From Coccinella septempunctata (taxonomy: Eukaryota > Arthropoda > Insecta > Coleoptera > Coccinellidae): a stretch of DNA of 64,000 nucleotides. The notes beneath the pieces were generated by a model that saw nothing but the letters and a program-made list of their open reading frames with translations, was not told the DNA's origin and did no database searches. A program made the position numbers and the translations under genes. Location: contig NC_058190.1 in NCBI RefSeq assembly GCF_907165205.1, positions 10,362,001 through 10,426,000 of the forward strand. Reading direction: 5' to 3'. This document shows, piece after piece, positions 55,884 to 64,000 of this stretch (position 1 is its first letter; the number at the start of each line of letters is the position of its first letter).

Positions 55884-56939
55884 ATGGTGAATCGCTGTGT
55901 GGTGTGCAAAAAAATCAGCAGTAAAAGCAATGGAAATCCATGCACCGGTAAGTAAACAACAACAAACGATATTTTTCCATAGGCGTAACTTGGGATACCT
56001 AGCTTTTTTCATTAGTCTCGTACTAATTTCGTATTGTTTAATTCATCACTAAAGAATTTTTCCTCTCATTAGAATGCCTATTGATAGTGCTCGACAGAAA
56101 TTATGGATGGACCAGTTAAAACTGAAAATTTCAGAATCTTCCAAATGGGTATATGTTTGCTCTGACCATTTCTGTGACGAAGATTTCATCCTTAAATTTG
56201 GAAAAAAATGTTTGAAAACGGAAGCTATTCCATCCAGGATTTCATTGCCTGATCCTTGGTGAGTATTCTGAATATGTTGAATGTATCGAGTGAAATCAAT
56301 CATTTAAATAATGTTACTATAATAAATCAAGGGATTACACAATTCTTATTGAAGAATCCTAATTTTTTATATTTTATTTCAGTTCAAGTAACACATTAGC
56401 GGCTTCAGACGAAAGGTATATGACCCAGGACCCATCAGATGTTGGTAAAGTTGGGGAGTCCTCAAAATTGATTGGTTCTGAATTATCAGAAACTTCAGAT
56501 TTGTCTGCTACCGCAAGTGCTTCAGATTTATCTGCCACATTGACTGCTTCCGATTTATCTGCTACAGACATGTCTGTTGCTTTGGCCGCTTCAGATTTAT
56601 CAGGCAAAGTGGATTCCTTAGAAGTATTTGATACTGAAAAATTTGCAGCACCACATACAAATACGTGAGTGTATTGAATATTATTTTGAATGCATCAGGT
56701 GAAAACAATCATTTAAAAAGTGTTTGTCTTGCGATCATTTCCAACCATAATTTATGTTGATATGTTTTCATTTCAGTTCATGTTGCACATCGACTGCTTC
56801 AGATGGAAGGAGTGTGACCCAGACTCTCTCAGATATTGGTAGAGTAGAGGAATTTCCAAAACTGAGTGGTCTGAACTATCTAAAACTTCAACAGCTTCAG
56901 ATTTGTCTGCTACATGCAATGATTGCACCAGTCTGTTGA
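55884..56939 (+). pseudogene. THAP-domain zinc-finger gene, four exons
   Basis: Exons about 55884-55947, 56073-56258, 56383-56664 and 56777-56939, all with GT-AG borders. Exon 1 gives MVNRCVVCKKISS, the first Cys pair of the C2CH finger. Exon 2 gives DSARQKLWMDQLKL, VCSDHFCDEDF (Cys and His ligands) and the closing EAIPSR box. Exons 3 and 4 begin alike (SSNTLAASDERYMTQDPSDVG; SCCTSTASDGRSVTQTLSDIG), a duplicated exon. Exon 3 adds SDLSAT repeats. The exon 1 donor is phase 1 but every nearby exon 2 acceptor is phase 2. Exon 4 loses one base near 56868, so its repeat continues in another frame. Likely a decaying gene that bound DNA. Confidence 0.7.
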
Positions 56940-58310
56940 TACCCCTCATCAAAAAAACTACGTGTATTTCCTTTATTTTCAAATTTGATAGTATCTGTCC
57001 ATTGTCATGTTGTCACACTTTCAGAATCCTATTGTTTCGTTTATATATTCTATTTTCCAGATCTATATGTACTAAAAATGATGGATAATTTTTATCTTGT
57101 AATAGTGTGGTACTCACCACATTTTCAATTGTGCAAAATGGTTGAAAACAAAATAATACTTGATTCAAGTTCAGCAATGAATTCAGTAATCTAATAAAAG
57201 AATTATGCTTTCTAATTAGTCCCTCTTATTATTAATGTTGAGCTACAGGATTATTGTGATATGTTTTTATAAAGGAATTTTTTGTCAGTATTAAGTTTTC
57301 AATCATTTAATAAGAACATTCAATCATTTAAATTTTAAGTATAATTTTGATAGACGCATTAACTATTTTGAGAATTGTCTGAGTCTTGTTATTAATTTAT
57401 GTCATTGTACTGTAATGTTTTTCTGGATGAAGTTGTATAATAATAATTAAGAATTGTTCTTATAAGATTTTGTTCATTTTTTCTATAAAAATATTTCTTC
57501 TATTCCCGTTCGACTACAAAAGCAAATTTTAATGAATTATTGCAATTAATTTCTAAATAAAATGTAGAAAACGAAATTTAAGGCTATATCACAATATTAT
57601 TTTCTACTGAAATACTAGCTATCAACATGAACGAATCTGTATTTTTGGAATTATTGAAAAAATAAATTTTTCCTCACATCAGTGGGTTACCATTTTTTTT
57701 TTGAAATCTACATTTATCAAAAAATTTCCCTTGACACAGTAAGCGAACGGCCTAGTGCAAAACCTGAAATAACTTGATGTATGGGCAATGTTATGGATCA
57801 TACTAAACAAATATTTATTTTTTGGAAGAAACCAATCTTAGTCCCGAAGTTTTTTCACGGAATATGAAGTTTGGATAGTCGACAATCATATGTGTGAATA
57901 TTTCGTTTTGACTCTCGTTAAAACTTCGGAGATATATCGGCAAAACTTCGTGCTTCAGATTGGTAACCCGAATTGATATCCCAGGGTTGAATAGGAGCGG
58001 TCTGCAAGCAGTAAAAGAAATTTTTTTACGGAATATCATAACCATTTGTGCGAAAATTTCTTCTAAAACTTCGGAGTTATATCGAAAACAATTCGTGCCT
58101 CAGGTCATTTCAGTTCAATTTAACGAGAAATTATATCAAACAATTTTATTTTCCAAACGAATTGATGTAATTATCAAATTCATATACACCCATCATTACT
58201 ATGCATTTGATTTTGTCAGGGCAGTTAACTCGCTTACAAAATATTCAGCAAATCGGTCGCTTGTATTAAGTTTCAAACGTCAATGAGTTCTAAAAAGTGT
58301 CACTTTATAT
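56940..58310. other. 3' flank of the THAP gene; unassigned
   Basis: An AATAAAAG signal near 57194 could end the transcript. Two related blocks near 57840-57960 and 58000-58120 (GGAATATCATAACCATTTGTG-like, ACTTCGGAG..ATATCG) are an imperfect repeat. No gene. Confidence 0.35.
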
Positions 58311-58317
58311 GTCAGAA

Positions 58318-58460
58318 TTGGAAAAAGATAATTCTGTTGTGAGATATGGAATCTCCCGAATATTCCAATCGATGAATACCTACTAAAAATACATGTTGGG
58401 AAGAAATTGTTGAAATATTTTGTGAAGGAAGTAATTCAAAAGAGAAAAAACCATCCACAC
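58318..58460 (+). pseudogene. MADF-like fragment, copy 2
   Basis: Direct-orientation relative of 53090-53220: DMESPEYSNR, two stops, then CWEEIVEIFCEGSN. Same tentative MADF pattern as copy 1. Confidence 0.4.
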
Positions 58461-58681
58461 TGGAAACCGAGGATTCAATAATAGGGAATACTGGACTGGC
58501 AACTCGCGTTTTGACGCGTAGACAAACGCTACATGTAGACGCAACATGAAATGATACGCGCCTAGTCAATCGCGCGTTTCTCGCCGCATCTGGACAAGCT
58601 CTAACCCTACTCTTTTCTTCTGGGGGGGGCACGTGCCCCTGTGCCCCCCCCCCCCCCCCTAAATCCGCCCTTGTTCCCCAT

Positions 58682-58990
58682 AGTTTTCAGAATTTCTCAA
58701 AGTGGACAAATCTTCCGCAACCATAATTCTTGATCCATTTTTGTAAGAAAAACAAACTCTACAGAAGTAATTTGCTGAAAAACTTTCCTGCAGTCCGATA
58801 ACCGAATTTATACCTAAATTATCCCCCAAAATGAGAATCATCAGAGAACGGATTTTCATGTTTCCTATCATTATTCTTACAGATTTCAAGAATTTGAGTT
58901 CTTCTAGAAATACTGGTGGATTAGAGAAGTTTGTTATATCAGATGAGTAAAACAAGCCCCAGGGAAAAATATCCTCTAATCGTGATGCAT
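58682..58990 (-). pseudogene. Unnamed, probably transposon-derived protein, split by the hAT element
   Basis: The minus-strand frame reads ILGDNLGINSVIGLQESFSA, then NYFCRVC, LSTLRNSENYGE and stops at the hAT edge; it continues at 49883. This L-GDNLG-NS--G--ESFSAN-(Y/F)CR-C...LLR---NY pattern occurs in many uncharacterised, multi-copy insect proteins, usually followed by a DxMHD-like box. The matching IYFDVM segment is seen at 49800-49830. CRVC suggests a metal-binding site. I know no accepted family name or function. Three stretches (here, 49785-49883, 44740-45020) are held apart by two hAT-type insertions. Confidence 0.55.
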
Positions 58991-59070
58991 ACTTAAGCCA
59001 TATTTTGGCGATTAAGCGTCTTTAAGCGTGACGTCATTAATTTTGTTGTCGCTAAAATAGAATATCGCTG

Positions 59071-59415
59071 ATGGTTGAATCATCTGTCTTTGTCATTAGA
59101 CAGCGATTCGAAATGAGTTCCTCTTTGATTGAATTTTCAATTTGTTTGCCCAAAATGGATTCATTATTTCAAAAATATTTATATGTTCTGAATGATGCTG
59201 AAGAAAGTGCATTATTGGCAGCAAAAGTACTCTTCCCAAGTGGAAATTATAATTATCGGGCAATTATAATATATGAAAGCAGGGAAAAACATATAAGCCC
59301 AATAAAAGCTTCCAAAATTATAACAGCTTGCTGTGTGTTGCACAACTTTTGCTATGCAAATAGTGATGAATGGAAGGAATATAATGTTGATGTCATGAAT
59401 GATGAAGATGAGTAG
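59071..59415 (+). pseudogene. Harbinger transposase C-terminal fragment
   Basis: ESREKHISPIKASKIITACCVLHNFCYANSDEW matches the last conserved block of DDE_Tnp_4 transposases (...I..ACCVLHN). The upstream part of the frame is not alignable by eye, and the catalytic Asp and Glu blocks are missing. It lies between the interrupted unnamed gene and a BEL/Pao 3' LTR. Confidence 0.6.
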
Positions 59416-59529
59416 GGAGCCTTCTATATGTTCAATGAAAATATTGGGAGACAATAGAGAAATAACATTTCTCATTTATTTGTTTTGTTACGATAGCTCA
59501 GAGAATATGAGAGAAAAAGATGAAAAATA

Positions 59530-59961
59530 GAAAATATAAAGATTCGCTGGAAGCACTCGACCTACCTTGTTGGGATGAACACCAGAAAATGGGGATCTGG
59601 CACTTCCTGCTATCTTTCGAAGTCCTTTTGAGAGCACTATCTTTGAAAGCACTATTTAAGAAAAAAACGGAATCGGAATTTAGAAAAATCGACGAAATTC
59701 AGATGGTTATTTTCACTGTGTTCCGTCCTTCGTCAATCGAGAAGATATATTAATCTCGCCCATATGTCTCCATATGCAGTCCGAGATTTCCCAGCGTATT
59801 TACCGATAATTAATTGAAACATACACAAATGAATGAATGAAAGAAAAAAAGGAGAATTAATTATAGAAACTGACGCGTTGATTCAACGATCGTTTCGAAA
59901 CAAAGGAAAAATATATATATTGAATTTAGAAATTCAATTCAATAAGAGTGTTGCATTAACA
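59530..59961 (-). repeat. Probable 3' LTR of BEL/Pao element 2
   Basis: Downstream of the pol stop, a purine-rich AGGTGGGCGGTTA (minus strand, 59962-59974) is followed by TGTTAATGCAACAC. The other edge, near 59530, is not exact because the second LTR is outside the window. Confidence 0.5.
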
Positions 59962-60466
59962 TAACCGCCCACCTAAAATATACATATTTTAAAGAGAAGA
60001 AAAAAAATAAAAAAATAAAATTCAGCAATGATTTATTGCTGGGGTAATGGACACAACTTTACTATAGGACGTTGCATCACACTTTGGCTAGTACTAACGG
60101 TAGGTACACGAGCTATTCCATCTAAACCTAGATGTAGTTTCTCAATTCGTGCCCAAACAACACACTTCCGTCTAAATGACATCTCATTTATGTCAAAAGG
60201 GATCTAAAATGATCTTGCTCTGAATTATGATCAAAATTAGATTATCTAAATAAGACGTTTTCTATGAATGATGTTTTTGAAATATCTTTTAGATGTCTAG
60301 TCTTATGCCTGGCAAAATTCTTATGTCCGCAAGATATCTGAAAATAGATTAGTTTCCAAATATACATCTGAAAAACGTTTATCTTATATCTAATTGTATT
60401 AATCGCGAAAGAATCACTGGGCAGACAACTAATAGATATGATATATCATACCAATATTAGACATCA

Positions 60467-60885
60467 ATATCTGACTTTATTAAGACATCTAGATTACATA
60501 TGGAGAACATCTTACTAAAATGGTCGAAAACCAGTGACCAGATGAATATCTTTCAGATATATCATTTTGTATCGTCTATGAACATTAGAATTCAAATTGT
60601 ACCAAATATGTCGATTAATATCTTCAAAGAAGATCATATATTGAAAAAACGTTTATTGGATATCTTAATTTTATAATCATGATGAAATTAATTTTCAGAC
60701 GGGAAATAGATATCATTTACTATATCGATATGACACATCAATATCTGACTTTGTTTAGACGCCTAGATTACATATATAAAACATCTAAGTAAAATGGTCG
60801 AAAAACAGTGAACAAATAAATTTCTTCTAGATTTGTCATTGCTAGATCGTCTTTAAACTTCACGATTCTAAGTGTTCCAAATAAT
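60467..60885. repeat. Diverged tandem repeat of about 265 bp
   Basis: ACATCAATATCTGACTTT..TTAGAC..CTAGATTACATAT and AAAATGGTCGAAAA..CAGTGA occur near 60467 and again near 60733. Confidence 0.65.
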
Positions 60886-61533
60886 AATGAGAAGTCAATG
60901 TCATCTATTGAAGTGACTTCCGAAATTAATTATTCATAAACCATATTTCTACGATAGTCAAAAAATTTTGGACTAATCAACATCTTCCTAGTGTATTTTT
61001 CAAATTCATATTGTGTTTTATCATCTGAGTATCAATGTTAAAAAGCACATGTAAGTATTCGTATTCTTACTGATGGGGATGTTTTTCTAGGAGACTTAGT
61101 ATCAGGATATTGAAATTCGTGAAAATTTTCATATGATAAAACTGATTGGACAATTTTTATAATATAAATCGAAAATTGAGTATGAATATTGGTACCTATT
61201 TCAAAAACAATAATGGTGAAGAATGATTGACTGCTAAATTGAATATGTTAAATATGAATTTCGAACGAAATTATTGATTAACCCAAGATACTCTTGAGAG
61301 TCTTGAGGAAAAAGGATCTTTTCCGAGTTTGCAGAAAATAGGTGTTTGGTTGGATCGAGAGATATGCGATGAGAAGGACTAGACACGAACTACGATCGGG
61401 TTGGATCGCTTGGTGGCGAACTCTTATCGCAATTCGCAAGAAGCCGCGAACCGGCCATGGGCCAATAGAGTTAAATTTCATAGTGCATAGCCATTTGAAC
61501 TTGAACATTCAACATTTCCGTTAGTATACAACC

Positions 61534-62137
61534 CTAGACATCGATTCGGAAGTGAATTTTGAATCACTTCACTCAGGAAACTCTTGCTGAATAATGTAAC
61601 CCTTATTATAAGTACTAACAAAACAGGATTCAATCTGAAATTTGACGAATAATTGAATATACGGAGTTTGAAATCTTCGAGGAAATGTTTAGATGTTTTT
61701 TAGATCATTTAAGAATTCGAATGTTTTTTCGTATTTCGATGTTCGAATTGAAAATTCTGTATCAATTAATCCATAGGAGTTCATTATACAGCAGCGTTTT
61801 CTATTTCTATGTAAAATTTACTGGGTGAAGACGGTTATCTGAAAAAGTCTATTGATAGACATCTTCTAGACATCGATTCAGAAGTGAATTTTGAATCACT
61901 TCACTCAGGAAACTCTTGCTGAATAATGTGACCCTTATTATAAGTACTAACAAAACAGGATTCAATCTGAAATTCGACGAATAATTGAATATACGGAGTT
62001 TGAAATCTTCGAGGAAATGTTTAGATGTTTTTTAGATCATTTAAGAATTCGAATGTTTTTTCGTATTTCGATGTTCGAATTGAAAATTCTGTATCAATTA
62101 ATCCATAGGAGTTCATTAGAGCAGCGTTTTTTATTTC
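61534..62137. repeat. 333-bp tandem duplication
   Basis: CTAGACATCGATTC begins both copies (61534 and 61867). About 270 bp match with only a few differences, up to AGCAGCGTTTT. The second copy lacks the last 60 bp. Confidence 0.9.
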
Positions 62138-62322
62138 TGAAAAATTCTCAGGGTATCTAAAGAGTACGGAAATTGAATCCTATTGATTTATAATTTGTAT
62201 CTCCAGGTTTTGGTTCGTCGCTTCCTTTTCTTCAAAAGAATATTTTTTTGCATATTTTCTCAACTTGTAATTGATATTCAATCAAAAAACATTTAGCCAT
62301 TTGTAATTTATGTTGCTTCCAG

Positions 62323-62453
62323 AGGCTGTATATGTTCTCTTCGAAAGTGAAACGCCAGCAGACTTAAATGATGCTGTCATAAAACGGGCCATTCAAGACT
62401 GGTTAAGACTAGCCAATCAACGGTACGAATATGAGAGGAATAAAAACAAATAG
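62323..62453 (+). CDS. Possible last exon of a gene in the unclassified element
   Basis: An acceptor-like GTTGCTTCCAG ends at 62322. The following 42 codons read AVYVLFESETPADLNDAVIK..AIQDWLRLANQRYEYERNKNK, then TAG. The composition is protein-like and helical (acidic start, basic end), unlike the AT-rich surroundings. An AATTTTATG/TATAAATA-rich 3' region follows. No family recognised. Its partner exons, if any, would lie upstream in the element. Confidence 0.4.
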
Positions 62454-64000
62454 ACAATAATCTCATCTATTTATATTATGTTTTTTCCAATTTTATGAAT
62501 TTGTGTTATGTTTTTGAATTATATTTATTTTTGTTTTTTTTTATTATAAATATATTTATTCATCAGAACCTGTTTTTTCTCTTCCAACTCCCATACGAAC
62601 TGTCAACCATTCCGTATAAATATGAACTCGCCCATCACTAATCTGTAGATTTTCAAGTGGTCAGATTTTATGGATATGATTCGAAGATGTGGATCTTGAA
62701 TCTATGGAACGTCCATTTTCTTTCACATGGACCCTTCTTCGAAACATATCTTGTGAAATAAATATGTCAAGTTAAGAGGTCATTAATATCACGTTTTTTA
62801 AATTATCCTAATATAATTCCAAAGTTGACAACGATTAGAGGACAAAAACTGTATATACAATACAAGGTCATTCTAGAAATATCTAACAAACGTTCATCTT
62901 TGATCATCTAAAATAGGTGAATACCAACACCATCTTTTTCAATAAATAATCTTTCCTCTAATAGACATCCGATTTCTTCAACGATAAAGACAATGCTCCA
63001 AAGTCTAAAGAAGATCTTTGGTGCTACATGATTTAGATGTCCTGATGGCCATGTTTTTCAGATCATCTATATATTATCAGATTGTTGATCGAAGAAAAAT
63101 GTCAAAAATCTAATGATATATAAACGATATCGAATGATTTTAATAAAGTACATCCTCAAACGTCTATTATATATCAAACAAAATACCAAATCCGGATAAT
63201 CTCGAGAATATCAGAAATCGTACTTGTTATAGAGATAATTAGAATTACGTCGAATAGACGTCTGAAGAAGTGATACTTTTCAACGTAAATCTCGCGGACA
63301 TTTTTCCGTCGAATCTAGGTTAAAGGTTCGATACTTTCTGATGTTTTATAGATCATCTAAAAGTCTATGAGCTATGGTCTATAAAATGTTTTAAAGATGT
63401 GTGTGTGTTGTTTGGGTGCCAACCGCCAGCGCAAGGGAGAAATAGGTCCATCATTAATTAGGACAAGCATACCCAGTTTTAGGGTAGAATTCGGATGTTT
63501 ATCCCATTTTTTTCTTTGTTGTAACGTATGTAGATACTCTTTGTGCCAACGTTTCCAAAAATCTGCATGAAGTCGCGAGAGCAATTGCCATCTAGATAGC
63601 CTATTGATTTGCAAATGAGACAAATCATCATGTGGGAGCGATGTTAAGGGTTCAAGAGTCAAAAAATGACCTGGCGTCAAGGCGGATAGGTCATTTGGAT
63701 CACTGCTCAACGGGCAAAGAGGTCGCGAATTCAGAACCGCTTCGATTTGCGTCAGAACCGTATACAGTTCTTCGTAAGTCAGTTTCTGTTCACCTATTAC
63801 CCTCATTAAGTGCGTTTTAACTGATTTTATTCCGGCTTCCCAGAGACCGCCAAAATGAGGTGCGGATGGAGGGTTGAAGCTCCAATCAATATGCTCAGAT
63901 TCGGTAGCATTGCGGAACAAAGTACGTAAAAGGCCGTAGGCTCCACGAAAATTTGTAACACCGTCACTAAAGATCCTATTACACCGCCCTCTGCGTCGTA

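Larger units (their letters stand above)
49892..58673 (-). mobile_element. Large hAT element (8.8 kb) with THAP gene and minisatellite inside
   Basis: Ends CAAGGGCGGATCCGGG (left) and CAAGGGCGGATTTAGG (right, reversed) lie next to runs of G/C. The exact 8-bp duplication TTCCCCAT flanks both. The left 2.8 kb encodes a hAT transposase (minus strand). The remaining 6 kb holds a MADF-like fragment, a 61-bp minisatellite, a small tandem repeat, a THAP-domain gene and a second MADF-like fragment. Whether this load moved with the element or arrived later is open. Confidence 0.85.
60152..63416. mobile_element. Unclassified terminal-inverted-repeat element (3,265 bp)
   Basis: Ends CCCAAACAACACAC and GTGTGTTGTTTGGG. 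The target duplication is short (TG, or up to TGCC depending on where the ends are set). It lies in the BEL/Pao integrase frame. The interior is rich in AGACATCTAGATTACATAT-type repeats and includes a 333-bp tandem duplication. One short 3' exon-like frame is visible, but no transposase I recognise. Confidence 0.75.
60033..64000 (-). mobile_element. BEL/Pao element 2, integrase end, split by a 3.27 kb insert
   Basis: From the window edge, the minus-strand frame reads IFSDGVTNFRGA (second catalytic Asp; expected Asn follows as Gly), FNPPSAPHFGGLWEAGIKSVK (Glu) and the C-terminal domain up to SPLRWRLA at 63417. It resumes at 60151 with RIEKLHLGLDGIARV and RPIVKLCPLP, and stops at 60033-60035. 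No stop was seen in the visible integrase. Gag and RT are outside the window. The match across the insert proves one interrupted gene. Confidence 0.8.

Overview
This 64 kb window is AT-rich eukaryotic DNA and almost certainly comes from an insect. The evidence is the mix of elements: BEL/Pao and Gypsy LTR retrotransposons, Jockey-, R2-, RTE- and CR1-like LINEs, Penelope-like RT, PIF/Harbinger elements carrying a MADF gene, hAT elements and Tc1/mariner-type foldback elements. Spliced THAP and ankyrin genes and a short TTAGG run fit too. A beetle is plausible, but the sequence does not settle the order or species. There are no bacterial genes, rRNA or tRNA genes, and no CRISPR array.

Layout. 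1-3.8 kb: a broken BESS-motif exon, two LINE fragments, an R2-like LINE 3' end and a Penelope-like RT fragment. 3.8-15.5 kb: a stack of PIF/Harbinger elements. The first (3784-12711, TAA target duplication) is filled with three LINEs, a 207-bp MITE, a foldback element and a hAT fragment. Two more ends of the same family follow, and a second Harbinger type (12803-14624) sits inside one of them. 15.5-17.3 kb: a foldback element and a Myb/SANT-like gene remnant. 17.4-26.5 kb: a two-gene Harbinger (transposase plus MADF-BESS) split by a nearly complete BEL/Pao element. 26.5-31.1 kb: a LINE fragment and a cluster of foldback elements. 32-34.2 kb: a possible solo LTR and an ankyrin-repeat gene, the best candidate for an intact host exon. 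35.5-36.1 kb: a nearly perfect palindrome. 36-44.7 kb: mostly unassigned DNA with a decayed Tc1/mariner-like element and a cluster of GTACCGAAATGTACC motifs.

44.7-59 kb: one unnamed, probably transposon-derived minus-strand gene is split by two insertions. A non-autonomous hAT (45021-49776) contains a Gypsy element with identical LTRs, and that Gypsy contains an RTE-like LINE end. The other insertion is an 8.8 kb hAT (49892-58673, 8-bp target duplication) that carries its own transposase, a 61-bp minisatellite, a THAP-domain gene and MADF-like fragments. 59-64 kb: a Harbinger 3' fragment, then a BEL/Pao integrase gene split by an unclassified 3.27 kb terminal-inverted-repeat element.

Most coding sequence here belongs to mobile elements and carries at least one lesion. 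The insertions can be ordered in time because target duplications and interrupted reading frames resume on the far side of each insert.
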